NCBI RefSeq assembly: GCF_900112265.1
Contig: NZ_FOLO01000003.1
Location: 62,001-126,000, forward strand
Direction of reading: 5' to 3'
DNA: 64,000 nucleotides
Origin: Pseudoalteromonas denitrificans DSM 6059
GTDB taxonomy: Bacteria; Pseudomonadota; Gammaproteobacteria; Enterobacterales; Alteromonadaceae
Of the stretch, positions 45,424 through 53,907 are shown piece after piece. The notes below the pieces were generated by a model. The model made no database searches. It had not been told where the DNA came from and saw nothing but the letters and a program-made list of their open reading frames with translations. The number at the start of each line of letters is the position of its first letter. The stretch's first letter is position 1. The position numbers and the translations under genes are program-made.

Positions 45424-46111
45424 CATAATATTTATATGCATTGCATGCACTACGCATTCAGATAAAGACATTGAGTCTGACCAGCAAAGTCTTCTTAATG
45501 ATGCATTACTGCATCACAATGCAGTAATGATAAAAAAATTAAATAGGATTTTTATTGTAAATAAAAATTGGCAACAGTCTTTTAGGGCATACCAATATTT
45601 ATGTGTATATTCAGATTTACCTCAAAATTGCGATTTAATGTGGGCAACAGCAACTAAAACACACAATAATTCCATTTTATTTAATGCTGCCGCGACTCAC
45701 TTCAATATAAAACAAACGCCCTATTGGTTAAATAAACTAGAATTTTATGCTTCAACAGATACACAGATTTTGATTATTAAAGTATTAAAAAGTGAATTGT
45801 TGAGCGATATTGAAATTGATCAGTTGACTTTTTCAAAAGTACATCATGCACAAGCTTTATATCTAAAAGGCAAATTCAATTCAGATATAGGTGCATTGAA
45901 TAATGCAGGTTCAGAGTTTATCACATTAAAAAAATGGGAGTCTGTCGGTGACTCATTTGCATTAGCGAGTAAAGTTGCATTGCATTATCAAAAACGATTA
46001 CTGGCAGAACAATATTATTCAGACGCCCTCATCTATTACGACTTGTTAGCACATAAAAATAAACTCAATGTCATGATTAACTGGGGAGTCAAAAATGGGC
46101 TTACTCGGTAA
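45398..46111 (+). CDS. lipoprotein with helical repeats
   Basis: This 237-residue lipoprotein has Cys17 in an ICIAC lipobox. The mature part is all-helical, with TPR/Sel1-like spacing (SDIGALNNAGSEFITL, QKRLLAEQYYSDALIYYDLL). No family is recognised. It starts inside the preceding gene and overlaps the permease gene by 17 bases, so it belongs to the same translation unit. It may be an outer-membrane anchor for the neighbouring Mla-like transporter (inference). Confidence 0.65.
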   Translation: MLKKVICLSIIFICIACTTHSDKDIESDQQSLLNDALLHHNAVMIKKLNRIFIVNKNWQQSFRAYQYLCVYSDLPQNCDLMWATATKTHNNSILFNAAATHFNIKQTPYWLNKLEFYASTDTQILIIKVLKSELLSDIEIDQLTFSKVHHAQALYLKGKFNSDIGALNNAGSEFITLKKWESVGDSFALASKVALHYQKRLLAEQYYSDALIYYDLLAHKNKLNVMINWGVKNGLTR

Positions 46112-46892
46112 AATTGGACATATATTTCTATCACATGTGTATATGTTGTTAGATTTATTTGGTCTGCTTTCTAAATCCATTATTACGTCTATATCTTTAT
46201 TTTCAATAAATAAATTTATTATTTTTTGGCAGTTGTTTATTCGCCAGTTATATAATACAGGATTAAAAGCAACTTATATAAATACGATTATTGCAGTGCT
46301 TATTGGTATTTTAATGATGTCTTTAACTTTTTCAATTTTAGGAGAAAACATACGTTTTATTGATTATTATGCCAAATTATTTGTGCTTGTCATTATTCGA
46401 GAAATTGGGCCTTTGATATCTGGTGTAATTCTTATTGCACGCTCTGCTAATGCTGTCACAGCAGAAATGGGATATTTGAAGCAACATGAACAATTACAAG
46501 TATTAAAAGCGCTTAGAATTTCACCTGTATACCTTTTGTTACTACCCGTTTTTTATGCTTTTCCTTTATCTTTATTACTTATGTTTTTTTATTTTGATCT
46601 CGTTTGTATTTTCTCCTCTTGGGTCTTGATGTCGTTATTACATACAGAAATTATTTCATTAAATAACTTTTTAAGTATTATCATGCAGCAAATCTCTCTT
46701 AATGAAGTCATTATCAGTGCATCAAAAGCATTAATTGGCGGGCTTTTCATTGGTTTAACCTGTATTTATTATGGCGCTTCTGTTGAACCTAAATTTGCAA
46801 GTATTTCAAAGTCAATTTCAAGCTCAACAACCAGCCAATTAATACTTTTATTTCTGATTAATATTTTATTATCTGTGATTGCATATAGATGA
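46095..46892 (+). CDS. MlaE-like permease
   Basis: This 265-residue inner-membrane protein has about five transmembrane helices. The MlaE/YrbE signature VIIREIGPLISGVILIARSA followed by AEMGYLKQHEQLQVLKAL is present. MlaE dimers carry phospholipid between an MCE ring and the inner membrane. ATG 46095 follows GGGGAG. It is followed by an MlaF-like protein and an MCE protein, so the canonical permease-ATPase-MCE order is kept. The amphipathic N-terminal helix of MlaE is present in modified form. Confidence 0.85.
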   Translation: MGLLGKIGHIFLSHVYMLLDLFGLLSKSIITSISLFSINKFIIFWQLFIRQLYNTGLKATYINTIIAVLIGILMMSLTFSILGENIRFIDYYAKLFVLVIIREIGPLISGVILIARSANAVTAEMGYLKQHEQLQVLKALRISPVYLLLLPVFYAFPLSLLLMFFYFDLVCIFSSWVLMSLLHTEIISLNNFLSIIMQQISLNEVIISASKALIGGLFIGLTCIYYGASVEPKFASISKSISSSTTSQLILLFLINILLSVIAYR

Positions 46893-47548
46893 GTTATTTA
46901 CTTGAACTTAAGGAAGTCAGTTTAGCTTATGATGATAATTTCATTTTTAAAAACCTTGATTTAACATTAAATGAAAATGAAATTATAACAATTAAAACGG
47001 GAGTATTGGATGGTGGTTCTAGTTTATTACAAATTTGTAATAGTAGTTTAAATGTCCAATCAGGAAATATATTTTATAAAGGAGTAAACACAAAAAAACT
47101 ATCTGACTCGCAACTTTTTAAAACGGTTGGGATGCAACTTGAAAGTGAAGGACTATTATCTATGTATACAGTACTTGAAAATTGTAAGTTGCCTATTAGT
47201 TTTCACTCTAAACTTAATAATACGGAAATTGAAAAAAATATTTTTTATATCTCTGCTAAATTTGAGTTTGATTATCTTTTAAATAAATATCCTTATCAGT
47301 TAAATGATGTACAGCTAAGGCTTGCAAACCTGTTGAGATTGTTATCATCAAACCCAAAAATTTTTCTTTTGGATGAAATTCAATCGGGAATGTCAGATAA
47401 GTTAAGGGCTGGATTATTAGATAAGCTTATAAAACATTTAAAGGAACAAGAAATAAGTTTAATTATGACAATTACTGCTGGAGATATGGATTATTTTGCA
47501 GATCAAAAACTTGAAATCAACAATTTACAGTTAAACAGGCATAAATAG
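46889..47548 (+). CDS. MlaF-like ABC protein with lost catalytic motifs (pseudo-ATPase)
   Basis: This 219-residue protein keeps the ABC fold and Walker B (KIFLLDE), but other essential motifs have degenerated. The Walker A position reads GVLDGGSS, with Ser44 where the catalytic Lys should be. The signature LSGGQ is LNDVQ. The Q-loop reads MQLESEG and the switch His is absent (TITAGDMD). It overlaps MlaE-like by four bases and shares one base with the MCE gene. The frame is intact and the gene coupled, so it looks retained rather than decayed. It probably binds the permease without hydrolysing ATP (inference). Confidence 0.8.
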   Translation: MSYLLELKEVSLAYDDNFIFKNLDLTLNENEIITIKTGVLDGGSSLLQICNSSLNVQSGNIFYKGVNTKKLSDSQLFKTVGMQLESEGLLSMYTVLENCKLPISFHSKLNNTEIEKNIFYISAKFEFDYLLNKYPYQLNDVQLRLANLLRLLSSNPKIFLLDEIQSGMSDKLRAGLLDKLIKHLKEQEISLIMTITAGDMDYFADQKLEINNLQLNRHK

Positions 47549-48555
47549 TGAGCTTTTCTTTACCGCAATCTTTTAAAAGTAGTCCCCAAGAAAAGTTAGT
47601 TGGGCTTTTTATTATCTTTGCATTATCAGCATTTATTTATTTGGGCACACTTAAAGGTGGACTCTCTAACAAAACTTCAAATATTGAATTTATAACAAAT
47701 GTTAGCCAAAGCTTTGGGATCACTTTGGGGGCGCCAGTAAAACTTGCAGGTGTGAATATTGGTAAAGTATCAAAAATTGAATTACTTACATCTGGGAGAG
47801 TCACAATATCAATCAATTTACCTACAAAATATCAGTCACTTTATAAGACTGATAGTTCCTTAAAAATAGACTCCCAACTGGGTTTTGATACTATGCTTAT
47901 TGGCCAAGGGATGATTTTCTCTCCTGGTACAGGGGAGAGTTTATTAAAAAATGGGGATTTTTTAAAAACGCATGAACCACAATCTTTAGCCGACTTAACA
48001 AAAGGCTTCAACATCATTGAATCGTCAAAAAAAATTACTCACATTATAGAAAGTTTAGACAAGCTCACCACATATGTTGCTTCAAAAGATAAAGATATTG
48101 ACGCTATATTTGACAATTTAATGACGCTTACAAGTTCACTTATCAATACCAATAATCAAATTTCATCAAGTATTCATAATTTAAATTCAAGTCTTAGTTC
48201 GTTTGATAATAAATTAAACCCTATATTAACTTTAGTGGAAAACAGACTTATAGATTCAGAGCAAACAATTAACGCCAGTACAAATTTACTTAATGAACTT
48301 ACTTTATTATCAAAACAAACTAAACCGAGTATAAATAAAGTACCAAAAACGCTAGAGCAACTCAACAATGCACTACTTGAAGTAGAGCTTTTAACCAAAC
48401 AATTACGTGGTTTGTGGATTTTGGGTGCAAATCCAGTAACTCAAACTAAAAATACAGACGAAATAGCAATTCCATACTATAACAATAAAGAGTCCTTAAA
48501 AGACTTATTAAACAAACCCATAAAAGGAGACGTTGGTGAACAAATTAAAAATTAA
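47548..48555 (+). CDS. MCE-domain (MlaD-like) protein
   Basis: This 335-residue protein has one N-terminal transmembrane helix (residues 17-35) and an MCE domain at about 40-135 (FITNVSQSFGITLGAPVKLAGVNIG fold). It is followed by a long helical coiled segment (150-290) such as forms a barrel or needle in MCE proteins. It starts at GTG 47548. MCE rings bind lipids and hand them to MlaE. The helical tail is longer than E. coli MlaD (183 residues), closer to Mce/PqiB-type tunnels. It overlaps the next gene by about 20 bases. Confidence 0.85.
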   Translation: MSFSLPQSFKSSPQEKLVGLFIIFALSAFIYLGTLKGGLSNKTSNIEFITNVSQSFGITLGAPVKLAGVNIGKVSKIELLTSGRVTISINLPTKYQSLYKTDSSLKIDSQLGFDTMLIGQGMIFSPGTGESLLKNGDFLKTHEPQSLADLTKGFNIIESSKKITHIIESLDKLTTYVASKDKDIDAIFDNLMTLTSSLINTNNQISSSIHNLNSSLSSFDNKLNPILTLVENRLIDSEQTINASTNLLNELTLLSKQTKPSINKVPKTLEQLNNALLEVELLTKQLRGLWILGANPVTQTKNTDEIAIPYYNNKESLKDLLNKPIKGDVGEQIKN

Positions 48556-50401
48556 TATTTTATTATCGTTCATTATATTTTTGATGATCTCTGGTTGCTC
48601 TGTCAGTAGAAAAGGCACTATTGCGATAACAAAGCCTATACGCACAATTGAAGATATCACGTCGGGTAAGGATGACTCCCTCAATATCGAAGAAATACCA
48701 AAGGTTATTGCGATTTCACAGTTAGGAAATAATACATCTGAAAAAGATGCACCTAAGGTTTTACGCGCAATATTGCAAAGCCACTTATCTAATAAAAATT
48801 TTCAATTGATCCATTCTAAAGAAGTCGATTTAAAAAACCTGGATAATACGCTAACGCCAATGCAATTAGCACAAGCTTTAGGGGCTGACGCTGTTTTATC
48901 AGGAAAAGTCACTGACTATGAAAGTTTTTATGCAGGTATTTATGCCCATATAAAATTAGGCGTAAGTTTAGAGCTTATCTCAAAAGATGGCGACCGTTTA
49001 TGGCATATAGATAAAACCATTACATCTCGCGCAGGAGGGGTATCAACAAGTCCGTGGGGATTGTTACTCAATGCCGCATTAGCTGCATTACATTTAGAAG
49101 ATAAAAACTTATTTGCTGCTGCTGATGAACTTGGAAGAGAAATATCCAAGTCAATTCCCGAGCCCCAAGGCTATAACGGTGCGCAACTTCCAAAAATAGA
49201 TATGGTATTACACGATGGTGCAAATACTTGGTTTAAATATGGTGATGCTATTACATTAGGGATAAAAGGAGATCCCGGACTAAGAGCAATTGTAGAAATT
49301 GAGAATTTAGGCAGTTTTGATTTAGTAGAAATAGAACCAGGTATTTATACATCAAAAATTAATGTCGATAAAAGGTGGCAAGGTATAGATCAAGTTGTTA
49401 CAGGAAAGTTAGTTGATTCAAAAGGACAAATAGCACATAAAATTAGTCCTTTAGGTTTACTTAAGTTTGATAATGAAAAACCTAGTAATGTTGCCAACTT
49501 CACAGTTGAATTTGCAACTACAAATGCAATTAAACTGTCTTGGCTTAAAAGTAACGAAAATTTTATGAACTATGAACTTAATTACAAAACAGATACCGGT
49601 GAAAATAAAACAACCCTGATAAATAATGCAACTGAGGTAATACTAAAAGGTCCATTTAAAGAGTTTGAACAGCTAAATTTGTCTATTCAGGCTGTAGACA
49701 TGGCTAAAAATAAAAGTTTTCAAAGTCAAATTCAAACCAATGTATACCCTTTAAAGTTTCGAAAAGTTATCGAGTTAGATAGCCATTTAACAGGGAGCTA
49801 CGCAGATATATCTGCTTTAACAAAAAATAACAGTCCTTATATTATTAGTGAACATACCCGCTTCTTAGCTTCATCAACTTTACTTATAGAGCCAGGTGTT
49901 AAAGTTAAATTTAAAAAAACAGGTAAGTTAGAGATTAATGGTAATGCATATTTTTGGGGGAACAGTTCAAAAAACAAAACTTATACAATTGAATTTTCAA
50001 ATGAATCAGATAAATCCCCTGCAAAAAATTATCTTGTTTTAAATAGTAAAGGTACAGTTGAAATTTCAGGGCTCACACTTTTTAATCCGGGTATTGGAAT
50101 TGACATTAAAACGGGTACTCCACAGCTAGATAATGTTCTTTCTAATAATGCTAAGTATTCCGCACTTAATATTACAGGAAATGCGAATGTTGTAATTAAA
50201 AATTGTGAGCTTATAGGAAGTTCTACTAGCGCAATTGTTTTATCTGGCAGGTCTCGTTTACAAATTTCAAACTGTGAACTATCTAAAAATAAACCTTTCC
50301 ATATTCAAAATTCATCAAATTACCCTGTAATAGCAAAAGATGTCATTTTCGATAAATCAGCATCAAGAGATGTTCTTGGAAAAATAGAGGTGAACAAATG
50401 A
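48536..50401 (+). CDS. GNA1162-like / FN3 / beta-helix lipoprotein
   Basis: This 621-residue lipoprotein starts at GTG 48536, six bases after AAAGGAGA; TTG 48533 is in frame but too close. Lipobox Cys21 is in MISGC. The N-terminal part (about 40-215: QALGADAVLSGKVTDYESFY, ISKDGDRLWHIDKT) matches the GNA1162/DUF799 family, which is CsgG-related. A middle region (215-300) is beta-rich, an FN3-like domain (310-395) follows, and the C-terminus (430-610) has short repeated strands typical of a parallel beta-helix. The combination is unusual. It probably sits in the outer membrane. Confidence 0.75.
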   Translation: MNKLKINILLSFIIFLMISGCSVSRKGTIAITKPIRTIEDITSGKDDSLNIEEIPKVIAISQLGNNTSEKDAPKVLRAILQSHLSNKNFQLIHSKEVDLKNLDNTLTPMQLAQALGADAVLSGKVTDYESFYAGIYAHIKLGVSLELISKDGDRLWHIDKTITSRAGGVSTSPWGLLLNAALAALHLEDKNLFAAADELGREISKSIPEPQGYNGAQLPKIDMVLHDGANTWFKYGDAITLGIKGDPGLRAIVEIENLGSFDLVEIEPGIYTSKINVDKRWQGIDQVVTGKLVDSKGQIAHKISPLGLLKFDNEKPSNVANFTVEFATTNAIKLSWLKSNENFMNYELNYKTDTGENKTTLINNATEVILKGPFKEFEQLNLSIQAVDMAKNKSFQSQIQTNVYPLKFRKVIELDSHLTGSYADISALTKNNSPYIISEHTRFLASSTLLIEPGVKVKFKKTGKLEINGNAYFWGNSSKNKTYTIEFSNESDKSPAKNYLVLNSKGTVEISGLTLFNPGIGIDIKTGTPQLDNVLSNNAKYSALNITGNANVVIKNCELIGSSTSAIVLSGRSRLQISNCELSKNKPFHIQNSSNYPVIAKDVIFDKSASRDVLGKIEVNK

Positions 50402-51351
50402 AAAAAACACTATTAGTTACTCTATTGCTTTTTGTTACACATAACTTATTTGCTCAAGAGAGTCACTTCAGAGAATATGTTGGTGCCAGTGGTACGATCG
50501 ATTGGACAAAAGCAAGCGTTGAAGCCATAGGTTATGGTATCTCACCTGCAGGTAAAAATCCTAAGGTCATGCCACTGCTTGCATGTAGAGCAGCAATTGT
50601 TGATGCCCAAAGAAATTTACTTGAATCATTTCAAGGCGTCAGGGTGACTTCAACAACTTTGGTCAGTAATTATGCTTTAACAAGTGATATAGTAAAATCA
50701 AGCGTTGAGGGAACGGTTCAAGGTGCAATTATAAAATCTAGAATCAATAGAGCCGATGGTTCTTGTAAGGTAGTTTTACAAGCGCCACTGAAAGGAAAAG
50801 TATCAAAATCAATTTATAAAAATTTAAATCAAAAAAATTTATCAACTTTCAACTTTAAAAGTATTTTTTCACATATTATTGGCACTGCATATGCGTCCGA
50901 TATTGCAGCATCTAGTCTTGAAGATAAGTTAACCATTTTAACAAAGCGTGTTTCAGAGATAGAAACTATACTTGATATGAAACTAGCAAAAGAAGTCATA
51001 AGCACTGATAATGCCATAACGGGCATTGTCATTGATGTTCGAGGAAGCCAGTTTATACCATCATTAGACCCTAAAATTAGAAAAAACACGGGGGATATTT
51101 TATACCCCGATGAAAAGAGTACAATGGAAATTATTGATAGCGGTCAACTTGTGTCTTTGTTTGCAACAGATGTTTTATTTGCAATGGAACACCCAATTGT
51201 TGGAGATACTCCATTATTAATTAAAGCAAACAAAACATGGAAAAATAATAATACTGAAATTACGATAAATGAAAAAGATGCAAAAAAACTTTTATATTTA
51301 TCGCAAAATAATACATTAAAAAATACGGGCGTGATAATTGTTCTTGACTAG
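50398..51351 (+). CDS. LPP20-like exported protein, second long copy
   Basis: This 317-residue protein has a signal peptide (1-20). Its LPP20-type module contains ACRAAIVDAQRNLLES, GVRVTSTTLVSNYALTSDI and VQGAII, paralogous to the 333-residue protein upstream. The similarity extends into the C-terminal module (IVIDVRGSQFIPSLDPKI, YPDEKSTMEIIDSG). The start overlaps the preceding stop by four bases (ATGA). It is the last gene of the rightward arm before the convergent CDF gene. Confidence 0.78.
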   Translation: MKKTLLVTLLLFVTHNLFAQESHFREYVGASGTIDWTKASVEAIGYGISPAGKNPKVMPLLACRAAIVDAQRNLLESFQGVRVTSTTLVSNYALTSDIVKSSVEGTVQGAIIKSRINRADGSCKVVLQAPLKGKVSKSIYKNLNQKNLSTFNFKSIFSHIIGTAYASDIAASSLEDKLTILTKRVSEIETILDMKLAKEVISTDNAITGIVIDVRGSQFIPSLDPKIRKNTGDILYPDEKSTMEIIDSGQLVSLFATDVLFAMEHPIVGDTPLLIKANKTWKNNNTEITINEKDAKKLLYLSQNNTLKNTGVIIVLD

Positions 51352-51397
51352 TTTATATCCAGACCTCATATCATTTTTAGGAAATTTAAGTATAAAT

Positions 51398-52282
51398 TCA
51401 GTTGCAATTACCCGATTCTATTTGTAATACAGATTGTGTTACTTTAAATTTTTCTTCTAACAGTTTTTCAACCTGATATCGGCAAATTTCATCATGTTTT
51501 TCTAATGTACAGCTATGTTTTAACACTATGTGTACACCGATCACGATTTGTCCATTTTCATGTTTAACCGTTAAATTATGCAAATTATTTATATGCTCAA
51601 TTGTTAATATTGATTTTTCAATTTTTCTAACAGAGGGTAAACCTGTTCCATTTATAAATAACCCGTAGATACATTTGTGAACTAGCTTCAAACCTGTAAA
51701 TAAAACAAAAATTGAAATTAGCATACTTGATAAAGAATCAACTACAATCCACCCTGTATAATGAATTATAATACTTGTAAAAAAAGTAATAACAGTTGAA
51801 AGCAAATCAAAAAAAGTATGTAGAAAAACAGCATATACGTTTACACTATCTTTGCGCCCTTTATATAAAACAAATGCTGATGCAGTATGAAATAAAAAAC
51901 CAATTGCAGCAATTGACGTCATCAAAAAGGTATTTATTTCTAACTCATTACTATGTTCATGTGCTAATAAACGCTCACTTCCTTGATATAAAATCCAGCA
52001 GCTAATCACTAAATATAAAATACCATTAATTAAACCACCCGTTAATTCAGTTTTACGATAGCCATCACTAAAAGTCTTGGCAACTTTAATGGCAATAGCA
52101 GATGCTATGAGTGCGATAAATAAAGAACTATTATGAACAAACAGATGCCCAGCATCAGCATATACAGCTAAAGAGTTTGCATATGAAGCACCTATAATTT
52201 GAATTACCATAAAACTGCATGTAATGCTCAAAGCAATTAATAAACGTCTTTGTGAAGACTTATGGGTTGTGATATCTGTCAT
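51398..52282 (-). CDS. cation diffusion facilitator (ZitB/CzcD-like), unusual metal site
   Basis: This 294-residue CDF exporter has six transmembrane helices and a C-terminal cytoplasmic domain (about 215-294). TM5 keeps the HxxxD metal pair (HTFFD), but TM2 has HxxxH (His46, His50 in DAGHLFVHN) where zinc exporters of this branch have HxxxD. The third Asp-like pattern may shift metal preference, which is inference. It is convergent with the envelope operon and divergent from the M24 peptidase. It is not obviously part of the cluster and looks like an insertion between its two rightward operons. Confidence 0.85.
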   Translation of the reverse strand: MTDITTHKSSQRRLLIALSITCSFMVIQIIGASYANSLAVYADAGHLFVHNSSLFIALIASAIAIKVAKTFSDGYRKTELTGGLINGILYLVISCWILYQGSERLLAHEHSNELEINTFLMTSIAAIGFLFHTASAFVLYKGRKDSVNVYAVFLHTFFDLLSTVITFFTSIIIHYTGWIVVDSLSSMLISIFVLFTGLKLVHKCIYGLFINGTGLPSVRKIEKSILTIEHINNLHNLTVKHENGQIVIGVHIVLKHSCTLEKHDEICRYQVEKLLEEKFKVTQSVLQIESGNCN

Positions 52283-52438
52283 TAAATAATTTTATTATGT
52301 TATATAGTCTCAATTGTATCCTTGCAAGCAGTTAAAAGCACTTTAATTTTTAAATATTCGAGATAAAGCTTTCCAAAACTTCTTTTTATTTAGTTGGCAT
52401 GATATGTTTTACATATTGTATACAAAAAGAGTTTAAAA

Positions 52439-53656
52439 ATGACTATAGGTGTAGGTGGATCTTCCTGTGAAGTTGAGTTAAAAAAATTAAAAGATATGAC
52501 CAAAAATGTAATTGGTATTAATAAAAATGAGTTTCACTCTCGCATAAAGCAAGCACAAAAACTCATGTTGGAACAAAATATGAGTGCTATATATTTAGAC
52601 TCTGGAACTAATTTATACTATTTCACTGGCTTAAAATGGTATAAAAGTGAACGTTTAGTTGGCGCTATTTTACCTGCGCAAGGGGAGATTGAATTTATAG
52701 CGCCTCACTTCGAAAAAGGGTCATTAAAAGATCATATGGTGATCCAAGGTCATATAAATGGTTGGCATGAACATGAGTGCCCATATAAGTTATTTTCTAA
52801 AATATTAAATAAAATGGGCTTAACTTCTGGTCAAGTTGGAATTGATGAATCAGCTGCATTTTTCATTTTTGATGGTTTTAGAAAAGCGGCACCTGAATTT
52901 AAATATATCAATGCGTCAACTGTAACAGCGCAATGCCGTCAAATAAAATCTAAGGCTGAAATTGCCTTATTGCAACAGGCAAAAGATATGACGCTTGAAG
53001 TGCATAAATCTGCGGCTCGCATTCTATACCCAGGGATCAGCACAACTGAAGTTACAGATTTTATCAATGAAGCGCATAAAAGCGTAGGCGCCACTTCTGG
53101 TTCATCGTTTTGTATCGTACTGTTTGGTTTAGCAACTTCATTTCCTCATGGTGTTAAAGACCCACAAGTATTAAAAGAAAATGATTGGGTACTCATAGAT
53201 ACAGGTTGTTTATTACACGGATATAATTCTGATATAACACGAACTTATGCATATGGAGAAGCAACAGATAAACAAAGAGCTGCCTGGCAAGTAGAGAAAG
53301 ATGCGCAATTGAATGCTTTTGAGGCTGCCAAATTGGGTGCTACATGTGGAGAGGTAGATAGTGCAGCGCGAAAAATCATAGAAGCAAATGATTATGGCCC
53401 TGACTATGAACTTCCTGGTTTGCCTCATAGAACAGGACATGGTTGTGGATTAGATATTCATGAATGGCCATACTTAGTAAAAGGAACACACACTAAACTT
53501 GCAACAGGAATGGTATTTAGCAATGAACCTATGTTGGTGCTTCCTAATGAGTTTGGAGTTCGCTTAGAAGATCATTTTTACATGGACTCTAAAGGCCCAG
53601 TTTGGTTTACGCGACCTTCGCACTCTCTAGATGATCCTTTTGGATTAGAGGCTTAA
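52439..53656 (+). CDS. M24 metallopeptidase, Xaa-Pro aminopeptidase family
   Basis: This 405-residue 'pita-bread' peptidase starts MTIGVGGSS, a start shared by Alteromonadales members. An N-terminal creatinase-like domain (35-160) is followed by the catalytic domain with metal ligands in IDTGC...YNSDITRTY, the His in RTGHGCGLDIHE, and Glu residues in SNEPM and RLEDHF. It removes N-terminal residues preceding proline or acts on related dipeptides. It is a single gene with a strong terminator. Confidence 0.9.
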   Translation: MTIGVGGSSCEVELKKLKDMTKNVIGINKNEFHSRIKQAQKLMLEQNMSAIYLDSGTNLYYFTGLKWYKSERLVGAILPAQGEIEFIAPHFEKGSLKDHMVIQGHINGWHEHECPYKLFSKILNKMGLTSGQVGIDESAAFFIFDGFRKAAPEFKYINASTVTAQCRQIKSKAEIALLQQAKDMTLEVHKSAARILYPGISTTEVTDFINEAHKSVGATSGSSFCIVLFGLATSFPHGVKDPQVLKENDWVLIDTGCLLHGYNSDITRTYAYGEATDKQRAAWQVEKDAQLNAFEAAKLGATCGEVDSAARKIIEANDYGPDYELPGLPHRTGHGCGLDIHEWPYLVKGTHTKLATGMVFSNEPMLVLPNEFGVRLEDHFYMDSKGPVWFTRPSHSLDDPFGLEA

Positions 53657-53666
53657 TAGATACTTT

Positions 53667-53696
53667 AAAAGCACTATTATTTATAGTGCTTTTTCT
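53667..53696 (+). terminator. rho-independent terminator after the M24 peptidase
   Basis: AAAAGCACTAT (53667-53677) pairs with ATAGTGCTTTT (53683-53693) across a five-base loop, with a T-rich tail. Confidence 0.9.
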
Positions 53697-53907
53697 TTAT
53701 AAATAGAATCTTAATTAAATTTTAAACATATAATTTTTATCGTCTATACTTAACGTAAATAATTAGACTTTGAAATAATTAATAAATCAAAGTACTGAAA
53801 TAAAAAAGATAAAGCGTACATATAATCGCTAGCAAATAGAAATACTCTGTCAGGGAACTTACTCAAATAGATTTCGTCCGTCATTGGTGTGATTCTGGAG
53901 ATTAGTT

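Noticed and set aside
46889-47548. MlaF-like gene treated as a pseudogene
   Set aside because: The frame is intact, overlaps both neighbours in a translationally coupled way and keeps fold motifs, so a functional pseudo-ATPase is more likely than decay.
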